The notes under the pieces: model-generated
The model's input: the letters and a program-made list of their open reading frames with translations, nothing else
Databases searched by the model: none
Told to the model about the DNA's origin: nothing
Source: Acinonyx jubatus
Lineage: Eukaryota; Chordata; Mammalia; Carnivora; Felidae
Direction: 5' to 3'
Length of the DNA: 64,000 nucleotides
Assembly (NCBI RefSeq): GCF_027475565.1
Contig: NC_069389.1
Span: forward strand, 27,391,047 to 27,455,046
Position numbers and translations under genes: made by a program
Shown: positions 37,196-49,846 of the stretch, one piece after another
Position numbering within the stretch: position 1 is the first letter of the stretch
Layout of the letters: each line of letters begins with the position of its first letter

Positions 37196-40100
37196 TTAAT
37201 GGCTAAAAGTTACCACTGCAGAGAGCTGCATCTGATGAGTAAGTTCTCAATTAATCTAAACTGAGGACCTCAATGCTCACTCATCTCCAGATTTCATAAT
37301 TTCTTGTCATGAACAATCACTGCAAGAGATACAAACTTCGTATTCTTCACCAAACAATGAATCCAGGGATTGTCAGCGAGTTTTCAGGATAAAATTTAGC
37401 TCTATTCAACTGCCCTTTCTAGGTGACCTTTAAAAGAATCCTGAAGTTAGTTCTTCTACTGAGTCACTTTTCTACCCATATACATTTCCAACCTACTTTA
37501 GTTAATTTTATCATTGTAGATTTTCTCCCAAGTTATTCTTCTAAGTGTAACTCAACCATAAGAAGGGCAATACTCCAACCCAATCTTACCTTGCATAAGC
37601 CCTACTGTATTAGGAGCTTAATTTTGAGATCAAAGGTCACCCCAGAGAATTCCAGCACTTCCAGAATTACCCTACTCCATAAGCAAAGACACATACAGGT
37701 CGTTATTTTAAATTCCTTATTGCATCAACAAAAGATCACTGGACTGTCAAATTTTAGAACTCTTCAGAGCTAATCTAACTAATTACCCCTCATGTTAACT
37801 AATCTAACCCAGAAATTTTACACCACGTTCTATGGACATAACTTGCACCACTTAAATCTTACCACAGGAAGGAGAAAGATACAAGGACAGAAACCCACCC
37901 ATCCAGGAACTCTCTTGTTATCTATTTTATACATTCTGTTCTAAATAATAACCCTTGGGGGCTGGGAGGGTGGGATGCTTTCTTTTTAAGAATTACTAAT
38001 CTGGTTTAACTCCTTTATCTTACAAACACTAAAACAGAATTGCAGGGAAATCACATGTTCGGCCTAATGCTGACAAAGTTAGGCTGGGAATTCAGTCTTT
38101 TATGTCCGATGGTCTTAATATTATACTATGTGCCTGCTGGAATTACCTCATTAATTGAATATCTTCATAAGGATGTACAAGCGTTAAGCACATATGATTG
38201 TAAAAACTATTTAAGCTTGTGTTTGTAAACCTATTTTTAACAAGTATTTTTTGTATCCTTGCATATTTCCACACTCACTAGCCCAGTGCAATGAATGTAC
38301 CAGCAAAATGTTAGATAAGCTCTACCTCCATGTTTTTGGTTTCAGCATGATGATAGGGCATAATTCTCTTTCAAAGCCCTGCACCCAGTCATCTTTATTA
38401 ATGTAGAGAAAAAGGAGTACTTTGAAAAGTGACAATGTGATTCTCTTGTTAATTAATCTATCATCGAAAATACTGATTTAAAATCTCTTTTACGCCGTTC
38501 TTCAGGAAGGAGAAAAAAAAGAAGTGCATCAAGTGGCTCTCTTTATGGAAGTAAGTGACAAAGTTGTACAGAATATAGAATGCAAATTCACAAACTTCTC
38601 TTGGCCATGCTAAGTCTGTCAGCTTCTATCACGCAGGTTGAGTTCTCATTTTTCAGCATCTACAAGTCACAATCTTGTGACATAACTTGTCTCAATCTGC
38701 TATTGAAAAGGTCAAGAAGATAATGCCAGGTTTTCTCTTAAATATTCTGCAGCTTAGTGATATGTATAACAGGAAGAACATAAAACCTAGTAACCTAGTA
38801 ACGAAGGATTAGCATCCATTTTTTAAGATGACTGAAAGAGCCTTTGGTTGTTTAGATATTACATATTCAGATGATAATCTCTAGAGGTAAAACCAATTGT
38901 CTTAAGCATCAGAATAAATTCTTCCAAAAACAATTATATGCTCTGAAAATAGAATTTCGGAGCCTTTTAGATATTTTCCAGGTGAGGACAGTTTCCATAA
39001 AATAGCACATAAATGAGTATCACTAACTAGTTAACTTAAACATTGCAAAGAAGCAACAATGAATAAAGGTAAGCTAATACTTTTTTGCCTTGGGAAGGCG
39101 AGCTTTGGAGGGTAACTATGTTTCATGCATATAAAGTATTTGAAATTCATACCACGTTACCATATATTCTAGAAACTCTTTTAAATATGTACTAGTACAT
39201 GTAACAATGATACATTGGAATGCCTTAGAAAATGTAGCAATTGTAAATCATGCTATTATGGGTGTCCATATTTATCAAAATTATTTTCAAACATATTCTC
39301 CTATTGTTCCAGAAGTCAGCACTTACCTGACATATTACATCATATTGTCTCACAAGTATTTCAAGAATGTTTTTCTCATTTAAGATTATTTATAGCAATT
39401 ATCTGTATATGTAAATACACATATTTATTTTACATACATTTTTGTGTTTTAAAGCATATCATGTATATTGAAAAATGTGTCAAATGACATCTTAGAAAAT
39501 TTGGGGTAGTTCCTTGCAATTTGACACTCACCCAAAAGAGCTGGATTTCTATTTTTATATATTGTTGCAAGCAACCTATTTGATAAGATTTTTGTCTTCA
39601 TTAAATGTTACACAAATATAAAGGATTATCATGCAAAATTCCATATCCCCTGGTTCTTCATTAAATAGAATCAATATAAACAGACATATAAAATTACAAA
39701 ATTAGGTTATATAAGCTTTGCAATTATTTGTATTTATGGCTTGAGCATGTTATTATAGCCTAATGGATTTTGTCACAGTACGTATCGGCAATTAGCAAGA
39801 GCAAGTTAAATACACATACATACACACATGTGCACAACCAATAAAGAGAATACAAACACCCTAGATCATGCAGGAGATGTACAAGGCCCCATTTTTGATA
39901 TGTGATCCATATTACACACAAGCAATATTATATTTGGCATAAGAAGTCAGCAGTGCTTTCCTTAGATGGATGTCTTTTGTGCTTTTGTTTGTCGTTGTTG
40001 GCCTGCAGCATGCTATTTGTTACTTTGCTGTAGGTTACCCCTGAAAGTACATATGTAAACCAGTACAGAATGCAGTTCTAGAATAGCTGTGGCATGTAAA

Positions 40101-40322
40101 GAAAAATGACAGAGAGAGGGAGACAGAGAGACTGGTGGAGGGGAGTGGGGAGAGATTGATCTCCCATGAGATTCAGGGGTAAAATTTCCTTAAATACATT
40201 TTGGCCTTCATTTTCGTTTTGAAAACCTTGCCGTGGGGGTCGCCCGCCCCCTTCAGAGTACTGCGCAACCTTCGCAAGAGATCATTTATCACTAGTTTCC
40301 ACCTTGGAGCAGATCTTCCTAC

Positions 40323-40493
40323 CTTTCCAGTCTTAATTCTGTGAGAAATGGCTGCAAATCGATGGTTGAGCTCTGAGATTTTGGGCTCTACTACTTTCCT
40401 GCAGTGGTCGCCGCGGTTTGCCATCAGGTTTGCTGCTTGGTCTCGTGTGGAATCCACCTTTGGGCGCATGTCATTCATTTCAGCCTTTAAACG
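40323..40493 (-). CDS. DMD: Dystrophin exon 37 (spectrin repeat R13, helices B-C)
   Basis: A 171-bp, 57-codon exon in phase 0. It starts RLKAEMNDMRPKVDS and ends HRFAAISHRIKTGK. The acceptor is gctcacggaatatag, with a poor pyrimidine tract; the donor is gtaggaaga. It completes R13: RDQAANLMANRGDHC is helix B, and KISELNHRFAAISHRI is helix C with Phe where many repeats have Trp. From memory it differs from human at Met for Leu and Met for Ile near the start, and at CRKVVEPKISEL (human CRKLVEPQISEL). Local GC content is well above the flanking intron. Reading continues past the donor for 49 codons in the same frame, but this is intron. Confidence 0.97.
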
Positions 40494-42025
40494 CTATATT
40501 CCGTGAGCAAGAGACAGGGCTTGAAGTTAGTAATTAAGTGGAAGTTGAGAGACAGCAAGAGAGCGAGAAAGAGAAGGAAAGAATGAGCACATGCAGAGGA
40601 GTTGAGAGGGAGGAACGAAGTCAACTTCCATAAAAGAGAGGAGTAGAGTGGGAAATGTGTGTGATCTCAGGAATATTGGCCACAGTCCTGGTCTAAGTGT
40701 GATCTATGTTTATGTAAAGTGTTTACTTAGTCTCAGGAGGCGCGAGGGATGTTTTCTTGGCTACCCTTTGTTGCCTGTGTTGACTGTAATATTTTTTCTT
40801 TAGTCTTATTTTATCTTCACGTGACTCAGTTTCATAGCTGTGGGGTAACCTTAACGTATGCTCGGGAAGAAAGGCAGCTGAGGAACAATTTTCTTTTCCT
40901 TCCTAGGTGTCATGGGGAAAAAATGGACTTTCCAACAGATAGGAATTCAGTGTCAAAGACAGAGGGATTGACGAAGGTTTTGCCTGACTCGAGAGGTCAG
41001 AGAGACTCTAAGTGAAACAACTCAGCTCCTATTATTGCAAAGGCCTTGAAGGAAATGCCACCTTAAGATGGCATTCCCTAGCTACACATCAAAGGACAAA
41101 GAGAGAGCAAAGTAAGGTACACAAAGGAGAGTAATTTGTTTTGGGGATAACCTGAAACATATCCACAGTTTTTCATCAAAAATGAATTGTAATCTTTGGA
41201 AAATAGGCGCTTCATAAAAAAGAAATGAATGAATCGTACACACAGAAGCTACAGTTTTCGGGTGCTCCTTAAGTAATAACCCCCTAATTAAATACAATTT
41301 TTTTCAGCAAAACAGAATAAGGACTCATTAATTCAAATGGAATTTGTTATATTTCAAGTCTTCCTATTTAAGATGTTATTGAAGAGAGATAATATAGCAT
41401 CAACAAGAGAAATTCGCACATTATACCTCTCATATCCTTTTATAGCCACCATCTTTAAAAAGTAAAAATTAAGTTGCCTTTGAGAAAGATGACTTAGGAT
41501 GTCCTAATAATTGGTTCTAATACACAAAGAGAGAACACAAAGCCATGTTTACTTTACATATAGCGAAAAATAAAAACCATCCAGTTTTATATAAGCTCAA
41601 TATTGTTACTAATTCCTAAGATTTGGATTGCATACGCAAAATGCCCAGATGATTGGATTTCAGGTTTTACTCAGAATGGGCTGTGGATGATACTGGAAAA
41701 TGGATCCTTGTGTGAGATATAAGAACGTACTATGACTAGTAAAATGGGCAGGAGTTGGCAACATGACACCAAAATAAATCCCGGCATCCCTTTGTCATCA
41801 GAGTTTAAATTGTGCGTAACGAGCTGAGAGGTGGATATGGAGATATCCAGATTACAAAACTCTTCAAAGTTATTAACTCCCATTGGAATTAAGGAAGTAG
41901 GGAGGGAAGGAAAGTACAAAGGCAGAAAGGAAGGAAGGAAGAATTTTTTCACTCTTATTAAGAAGTCCTTGATGAGCGACATAATTGTGCAATTAGAAAA
42001 TTACTTTTAATATTTTATTTGCTAC
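40494..42025 (-). other. DMD: Intron 36 (1.5 kb)
   Basis: AT-rich sequence with a purine-rich patch at 40545-40640 and a GGAA-rich patch at 41895-41942. No transposable element is recognised with confidence. Open frames at 40749-41015 and 41671-41982 match nothing I know. Confidence 0.9.
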
Positions 42026-42154
42026 CTTAAGTATGTCTTCTTTTTGCTGAGGTTTCTTTTTCTCAGATTCATCCAAAAGTGCATCAGCCTGAATGATCCA
42101 GTTTGTGATGTAATCCACATTCTGGTCAAAGTTTTCCATGTGTTTCTGGTATTC
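42026..42154 (-). CDS. DMD: Dystrophin exon 36 (spectrin repeat R13, helix A)
   Basis: A 129-bp, 43-codon exon, phase 0. It runs from EYQKHMENFDQNVDY to KKPQQKEDILK. The minus-strand acceptor is gtctctttaacattaag and the donor is gtagcaaat. The motif TNWIIQADALLDE supplies the helix-A tryptophan of spectrin repeat R13. Against human dystrophin from memory there are five differences: Asn for Thr in MENFDQ, Tyr for His in VDYIT, Asn for Lys in ITNWI, Ala for Thr in ADALL, and Ile for Val in EDILK. That makes this one of the more diverged exons in the window. It is still intact and in frame. Confidence 0.97.
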
Positions 42155-42459
42155 CTTAATGTTAAAGAGACATACCATGACATATTATTGATTAGACAAT
42201 ATTCTTAAAAGAGTTGTCCTACTTTCTACAATATTAAAAGACACAAAAAAGTAGTATCATTCAAAATGCACTTAAATGTGGTCTCCATACAAAATACGGC
42301 ACAGACATGGAAAGAGATTAAAACAGAGTTGCAGATGTTGAATTAAGAGCCACCATTTATGTGGAGCTGAGGAATTTACAGACACAAATATTATTATTCA
42401 AATCACATGTAATTTCCTTCTTACAATGCAGAGGGCTTGAAAATCCTCTGGCCTCTTAC
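42155..42459 (-). other. DMD: Intron 35 (305 bp)
   Basis: The shortest intron in the window, between gtaagaggc and gtctctttaacattaag. No repeat is visible inside it. Its small size keeps exons 35 and 36 close together. Confidence 0.95.
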
Positions 42460-42639
42460 CAGCAAAAGGTTTAACCACTCTTCTGCTCGGGAAGTGACAG
42501 CTATCCAGTTACTATTCAGAAGACTCAGTTTATCTTCCACCAAGGCCTCCTTCTTGCCCAAAACCGTTTTCAAGGCCTCTCCTAGCTCTGTGACACTCTT
42601 TAGGTGAACCTTCTGTTTCTCAATCTCTTTCTGAGTAGC
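42460..42639 (-). CDS. DMD: Dystrophin exon 35 (spectrin repeat R12, helices B-C)
   Basis: A 180-bp, 60-codon exon in phase 0. It reads from ATQKEIEKQKVHLKS to AEEWLNLLL with no stop. The acceptor is ctgtccttttcacag and the donor is gtaagaggc; both are good. It contains the helix-C tryptophan motif LLNSNWIAVTSRAEEW that closes repeat R12. Relative to human as I remember it there are conservative changes (SVTELGEAL for SITEVGEAL, and KKEAL for KKETL). It is separated from exon 36 by a very short intron of 305 bp, so the two exons form a close pair. The open track does not start with methionine, so it is easily missed by an ORF search. Confidence 0.97.
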
Positions 42640-44644
42640 CTGTGAAAAGGACAGTACTTGAGCTTGGAGTAATATATTGTAGACTTAAGATTTAATGCTT
42701 TTGAAATGACCATGTGTATGGTTACTATAATAAGATTTTTTAAGGACTTAAACCTTCCATGTGTCTTTATGGGTGATGCAAATCACACTATAAATATTGG
42801 AGTTTCCTTATTGGGTATATATAAACATATAAGTATACATAAACACGATTAATTTCTATTTATTTATGATGATATATATTTAACAGATAAACATACACAT
42901 TGTCCACTGAAACATATTTATATTTACTTACTTTGTAAATATACTGAGTGAAGACAGGCCTTAGAAACCTTATCTACAAAGAAGCAACTGCTTTTAGAAA
43001 AGTCAGTAATTACTGCACTCTTACATTTCTACAGGAGAAATTGTCGGCATTTTGGTGCCACAAACCTATTTGGTAGTTCATTAAACTTAAGGAGTCCTTC
43101 TTATAATAATATTTTTAAAACCAAATTTAAATCCATCGGATTTTAAGGAAAATGAGTTATACTGGAATACAATATACAAAATGTCTTTTGCCACCTTGTA
43201 AGACAGTAATGCCTATTTTCTTTACTAACGTGTGTAACTAGAGTAATCGAGCATCAGATCTTTAGGATGATTTCACAGTAGGCACGACCGTAACTGGCAT
43301 TTTGAAATACATACAATGACTAGAATGTGATATAAAATGATCTGCTCTCTCTACTGGTGGCCAAGTCGCAGAGACTGCTGAGATTGCTGAGGTCTGTTGC
43401 TCGCATTCATAACTGAAAAAAAATGCTAACTTTCAATTAGAGGTCTATGAAAATGAAGAGGTAATATTAAAATCCCTTAAGAGAGCACTGCTGCTTTTTA
43501 AGTCTTAACTTACAAAATGTGAAAACAAGCACATCTAATATGAGAAATCATGTAGAAAGTTGCTAGAAAAACTGATCCTAGTATAAATGTTTACTGTCGG
43601 CTCCACCTCCAGCCCTTGTCTTGTGATCTATCATGGCTGACCAGGTGACCAACTTGCACCTCCCTGCCTCTGCCCCGGTCCCTAACTGCCCACATACAGT
43701 CATTGGATATTCACTAGGGAGTAAGGCAGAGCAGATATTCTCAAGAAGTTTAACTAAAACATACAGGGACTGTGATAACACACCAGCTTAGAGGTCATTT
43801 AGAAATGAAACTGACGTCTTCACCACAGGAAACCTAAGTCATGGTAGGACAAAATCGCTTTGGAGCAGCAATAGAAAGAGGAAGGAGCCTACCTGCGAAG
43901 AGGCAAATGAAACCTATGCACAGAGAGTAAGAGAGGTGGTCCACGTAATCAAGAGAGAGGGTCTCTATGAGGCCAGCTTATAGCCCATTTCTAACTCCTT
44001 GATGGCCTCAATGTCTCTTTTCTATCTTAATAATAGAAAAGTCTGAATAGTTGCTGTGGCTGGCTTTCTTTCACACCACCCGGTCCCATTGCACTCAAAA
44101 CCGCTATGTATACACGTCTGGTTTTTGCTTTTCACATGACATAAATAGGGGGAAATAAATGAGGCAAAAAGATTGTAGAAAATAATTTGTGTACAAAAGA
44201 CATGGTTTCTCCTATTCTAAGATATTCTTGAGTATTTGTGTTTTTCTTTTCCAATATAAAAATATCTGAAATTGTTATGGGCAGTAATTTATGGGAAGTA
44301 ATTATGGGCAAATGAATTCAGGGGCTATCACGTAGAGGCTTCCTTGTAATGCAGGTGTCATCTGTACTACATGAGTTAGCTTAGCAACACAGAAGGAATT
44401 CCTTCATGCATCAATCATAAAAGTTACTGAGCTCCTACTAAAAACATAACTGTTGTAGCAATGGCATCGGTGATTCTACTTAATATCTTTATGGAAATTA
44501 TGAGAAATACTTCCTGTGCAGGACAAATATCCCCTCTGGAGTTTGATGTGGGAGTGGTCATGGGCTACATTTCAGCCCTTTCATTCCTTTCCTCTGCAAC
44601 CTTGTGTATTACAGAACCTTTACAACCTTCCGTGGTGGTCATTG

Positions 44645-44715
44645 TTCCAGGCACTGTGAATAAGATGACAGAGAAAGTCCCTTCCTTATACAATTTAGAC
44701 TCTAGATGTGTTTGT
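44645..44715 (-). repeat. L2 fragment, minus strand
   Basis: ttccaggcactgtgaataag, then gagaaagtcccttccttata and tttagactctag follow the reversed L2 3' end. Confidence 0.45.
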
Positions 44716-45527
44716 CAAAGATATGGAAAGATATGCAAATGAACATTGCCTACTTCCTGCATTCGCTCCAGACTAGTGGCTTGTCACTAGAGTTGACTGA
44801 TTCACAAAGGTAACGCCTCACAAAGTTGAATCTTATTTTGTATTTGGATTGTTAATTATATCTTAAATTGTCCTCAAGATGACACAATGTTTTGGCTTTG
44901 ATGTAAAAAGTTGTTGTGCACGCAGACATTTGTCTCTTCTATGCCAGGCAATGCAATTAAAGGCAATGTGAATTTCCAAACCTCAGAAGGGCTGAAGTTT
45001 TGCATTTAGGAAATATTGTTGCCCATAGTTCATGGATCACAACCAACTATTATGGGTTAAACATCTGCCAAAATTCTACAGCTAATTTTCAAGACAGAAT
45101 GTTTAATGTCCAGGGATACTTCATTCAGCTAATGAAAAGAATAAAACAGGAAATGTAGGCAGTTTCCAGTGTCACTCTAGCTTCTTCAATATTATAAGAT
45201 AGGATTCAGAGATATTGAAGTTATCTCCATCACGAACATGAGCTTGAAGAAAGCAGTGATCATCATAATGGTTCATAACTGCTTATGTCCAAAAGTGACT
45301 GTTGAGAAAATTTACATTCTTACCATAAAAAAAAAACCATAGCGTTAAACCTTTACACGTGGTATTCAAGAACGGATTGGTATTAAGTCATTTATATAAA
45401 TGGTATTTTTCATTAGGAAAAAATATTGTGCTCATTTAATAGATTTTTAACTTTTCCCTACAATAGTTTTTTTTTTTTTACAATAGCTTCAGTGTATAAG
45501 ATGGATTTATTTTAAATTAAAAGTATG

Positions 45528-45858
45528 CTAAGCAAAATAAGTCAGAGAAAGACAAACATGATTTCACTCATATGTGGAATTTAAGAAACACAACAGATGA
45601 ACGGAGAGGAAGGAAAGGAAAAATAAGCTAACAACACAGAGGGAGGCAAACCATAAGAGACTCTTAAATAAAGAACACAAACTGAGGGCTGCTGGAGCGG
45701 AGGTGAGTGGGGGGATGGGCTGAATGGCTGATGGACATTAAGGAGGGCCCTGGCTGGGATGAGCACTTGTTTGTTACATGGGAGTGATGAATTACTGGGT
45801 TCTGCTCCCCAAACCATTATTACACTGTATATTAACTAACTTGAATTTAAATTAAAAC
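45528..45858 (+). mobile_element. 5'-truncated L1, 3' end only
   Basis: Carnivore L1 terminal sequence: gatttcactcatatgtggaa, aagagactcttaaataaaga, gggatgggctgaatggctga, gatgagcacttgtttgttac, ttactgggttctgctcccca, cactgtatattaactaactt. Perfect 13-bp duplication aattaaaagtatg at 45515-45527 and 45859-45871. About 330 bp of a ~6-kb element. Confidence 0.9.
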
Positions 45859-48636
45859 AATTAAAAGTATGATTTTAACATAATATGATCTTAGACTTCA
45901 AATAAACATACCCATCTTGCTTTCTGAAGATCTCAATTTCAATTAGTAAATTTGGTTTTGGTGTTTAATATCCACTCTGTACTGTGCCAATCACTGCCAG
46001 AGATTAGAAAGGAGCTAGTCTTTGCATACCTTGCTTTAATTTTACCCACAGTGTAGCTGCAGAGTAAAGCTAAAATGCAATAAAATAATTTGATATTGTA
46101 CTAGAAAGCACATAATTTGTTGACTAGTAGTCATGGCTGGGATGAGCTTGAATGGCTTTAAAGGAGAGGTGATACTTGAAACTCAAATTCACCATAAAGG
46201 ACTGCATGGTTTGGACCGACTACGGACAAAGTGCAACATGACGAAAAAAATATGAAGGTCAGAATCAAAAGCCACCGAAAGGAAAACATGGGGTACTTAT
46301 AAGAAACTAAAAACATACATTTTATGATATTAAGGAACCAACCATTCTCCCATTTCTAATAGTTTCCCCTATCACAAGAATGTCTATATTTGCTATTTTA
46401 TTAAGAACTGAACTGCTAGGTTGAACTCCAGCTACTGTTTCAGCCATTCTCTCTATACCCTTACTCACGCCTCTCCAAGGGATGAAGTTATTTACGGGGT
46501 TGGTGAGTTGGGGAGAAAAGAGTTGAACAAACACGATACTTCCTTCTCTTAAAAGGCATCCAATCCTCAACACACATCACTTCTCTGGCTGCCTTGTTGG
46601 GTGAGACATGGAGAGGGTTCTGAAGGGTAAACCCTTCAGAATAAACAAGTTCAAATTCAGTGACTAGAGTGACTAAGTTGTAACTCAACTTTTAGGGTTT
46701 TTTTTTTTTCAATCATGGAAGTTTTTAAGGTTGATTTTTAGGCTGAGTACATAGCAAAATCATGCACATTCAGTTTTATTTTGACCTATATGACATGGCC
46801 TTAAGCCCAATTTTGGGAGTTTCAAGAGCAGCTTAATGTGAAATATACACTGGGCACTTGGGGTTTTTAACGACACAGGAAAAATATCAGCTCGGAGTAG
46901 AACTTGGTTTAAATATAAACTGCCATAAAGTCTAACATATTTTTATTGTCCATACGTTTAATTTGTAACATTTAATAGCTCCCGAATAGTCAAAATATTA
47001 AACACTAACTTCCATGATTTCAAAGAAACAAATCTGTTGTCTACTTCTTCCTAGCCATAGCAATTTTCAAATGCTACTCCAACTTACTGATAATACAAAA
47101 GGGGTGGCATAGGATACTTTCTCCTAATGAAGATACCCATGTGTTCATGTGAAGGATGGCCAATACATTCTGATTCATTCCTCTTATCTCTAAGTTAACT
47201 CACTCGACTCTAATTTAAAATGGCATGAGGTTCCAGGATTCAGCCAGCAGCTTATCAACTCACTTCACTGATGGGTTAGCAGGATGGGAAAACTTGTCCC
47301 CTTGGTCTCTGATGATCACACCGTGACATGAAGGAAACATTTCTGTTAATTTTATATAAAGGTAAAATGGTAAAAACTGTACAATTAATTATCTGGCCCC
47401 AGAGAAACACCTGCACACCTATTTTCGGACTGGGACTGAGAAACATAGCCCACTTGGGCTTGATCTCACATGGTCTGCTGGCTTCCACAAGTTTTCCTGG
47501 AATTTCCCATTGACTTACAGTCTTTGGCTAAGTTCTCTGATTTCCTATCATTCCCTCTCCCCACCCCCAGCCTTTTGAATCTCTAAGGGTCCCCTGTCCC
47601 ATAGATTCTATCTTCATTCAGCCCCACATCTAGTAAAAAATGTGCCATAATACCATTTCCATATACCTTTCTCCTTTTACTAAGATGGTACTAGATTCTT
47701 CATTTTAGCTCTTTGTTAATCCCTTATGTAAGTTCCCTCTAATATGGATGAAGCGTTAACTGAAGCACCTAAAACGTATCTTAAAAGGTTCCCCTCCCCA
47801 AGTGGGTTCTGCATTTTAGTCAGTCTACAGAAGTATTAGACTATTTCATCAGGAATGGGAGAGAGTTTTTTCACCTTTCGGTACAAAATGTATTTATGGG
47901 AATAAAATTTAAAAATTACATTACTGCAATTCTAAAATGCACTTTGTCACATATTAAGATTTCTAAAATTGACATGACACTTACAATTTGTATTTATGTT
48001 TAAGGTGGTGGTGTTTCTTTTGAGCCACAGCAGCTGTAATTAAATCAATGGTGCATCATACAATCTAATATCTTCAATGTGATAAAATACGTTACTAATT
48101 GTCTTCTCAGGTCCCTACATTACTCTGCCATGGCTGGAGGTTTAGGACATATTTTATTATTAGGCTAATGTGACAGAATAATATAATGATAAATTCAGAA
48201 AGAACATAAAACATTAAATGGTGGATTTTATGGCAATGTGTATTGACTTTTTATTAATAATGTATTGTCTATTAAAGAAGAATTTCATGAAAGCAAAATG
48301 TGCAGAACAGAAATTATAGCTATAACTATAATGACAGTGAATAGTGACTCCAATGGCATTTAACAGATGTTCTATTTTCTAAGTAACAGCTGCTTGATGC
48401 ATTCATTGTACCAAGTTAATGGTCTGCTAGTGTTATTTCACTTCACAGATAAATTACTATGCCTGCTTTAAAAAAAAGATATGTAATTTTTCATGGGAAT
48501 GATAGTGTAACAGACTTTAGAAATAAGTAATAGTTCTCATGCTTTTATAGCTAAAAGGAGTGATGAGTTGAGGCAATTATCCAGATAATCTAGGACCAGA
48601 GGCCAGATCTCTTTAAACTACGAAAGGTGATTGTTT

Positions 48637-48654
48637 AAAAAAAAAAAAAAAAAA
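48637..48654 (+). repeat. A18 tract
   Basis: Eighteen consecutive A in intron 34. Confidence 0.95.
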
Positions 48655-48715
48655 GTACAGGGCATGGTTGACTGAACTGAATGTAGATCTCGTTACGACC
48701 ACTTATATTGCATTA

Positions 48716-48870
48716 CCTAGTGGTTCGCAAACTTTGTTGAATTACTAGACACACTGGCCACATTCAGGTCAATTACATCATAATCTCTAGGGGTGGGCTC
48801 CAGGCACTGATAGTCCTTTAAATTTTCCCAGGTGATTTCAGTGTGTAGCCAATGCTGAGAAGCAAGGGGA
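48716..48870 (+). mobile_element. MER5A-like hAT element, diverged
   Basis: Starts ctagtggttcgcaaactttg and continues aggggtgggctccaggcac, ccaggtgatttcagtgtgta. It lacks a clear right terminus. Confidence 0.6.
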
Positions 48871-49659
48871 AAACAAAATGATACAGTTTGTCACAAGATT
48901 TTACTGGGTGATTGTCATTAAAATTGTAGGACTGAAAGGACAGCAGAAAGATAACTGAGTCAACTTATCACTTTCTTCCGAATGCTGAACATTATAAAAA
49001 TCTGTCCCTGAAATCAACGTGAAAATCACAATGATCTGTTACATGAGTGGCTATTTAGGCATCAATTATTTTGCATTATTTAACACCCTGAATTGAATTC
49101 AACATTTGTGTATATGTGTGATTCTTTCAGTCAACTCTGGGTATCCCAACACTACTTTACTTTTAGTAAAACCTAACGGTCAACTGATGAAAAATGGTAG
49201 ATATGTACGATCCCCAAAGCGGATAGATCTAAAGTATTATAGAACCAAAATTATTTTTCCACGGAATTATATTTGATCATTGTAATTTTTACACAATACT
49301 GTGAATATTAAAAGGGCTCTAATGTAGCTGAATTATTTAAGTGGCTTTGAATTTTTGACTACTGAAACTAAATTTGGAATGCATGAAATCTGCTACTGGT
49401 TAAATCAGAAAATCATATAGATTAAATTTTGCTGAAGCTTATATTTTCCAAACATAATGATATCATCTGAGATATAAACTTCTATTTAATCACATAACTA
49501 TCTGCTTTCTACAGTTATATTTTTGTGCTCTATTCATATGCTAAATAATTGTAGCCATATGGGATATTGAGAATTGATTTACTTATATCTAACTAATCAA
49601 ACTGATTTTAAGACATTAACAAATGATATTTCAAATCCGCACTTAGCCTTTGTATGTGT

Positions 49660-49756
49660 CAATGTATGTCAATTGGTTTCCATACAACACCCAGTGCTCA
49701 TCCCAACAGGTCCCCTCCTCAATACCCATCACCCACCCCCCATCGACCCTCAAAAT
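49660..49756 (-). mobile_element. L1 3'-end fragment, minus strand
   Basis: Plus strand reads ttggtttccatacaacaccc, agtgctcatcccaacagg, cccctcctcaatacccatca, cccaccccccatcgaccctc: the reverse complement of the carnivore L1 3' end. About 100 bp. No target-site duplication seen. Confidence 0.75.
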
Positions 49757-49846
49757 ATCAGTGTGAACGATAAATACCTTTTTGGGTCACTTTGGTTAGG
49801 TTACCTTAAAATTACTAGAAAATATGACTTCTAACAATAATTACAG

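Larger units (their letters stand above)
26851..40322 (-). other. DMD: Intron 37 (13.5 kb)
   Basis: The largest complete intron here. It carries no CAN-SINE, unlike introns 34 and 41. It contains L2 and MIR relics (28890-29270, 29318-29540, 35690-36200, 37000-37195), a hAT-type element (30785-31040), a MER5A-like element (35478-35670), an ~85-bp duplicated segment (33811-33890 and 34824-34908), and AAAAC, TG and poly-A tracts. 31050-33700 and 38000-40000 are AT-rich without named features. The purine-rich patch at 40097-40150 lies about 170 bp below the exon 37 donor. Confidence 0.9.

Noticed and set aside
37423..37773. 116-codon frame in intron 37
   Set aside because: No recognisable motif and AT-rich composition expected of chance frames.
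45581..45817. 78-codon minus-strand frame
   Set aside because: Antisense of the L1 3' end.
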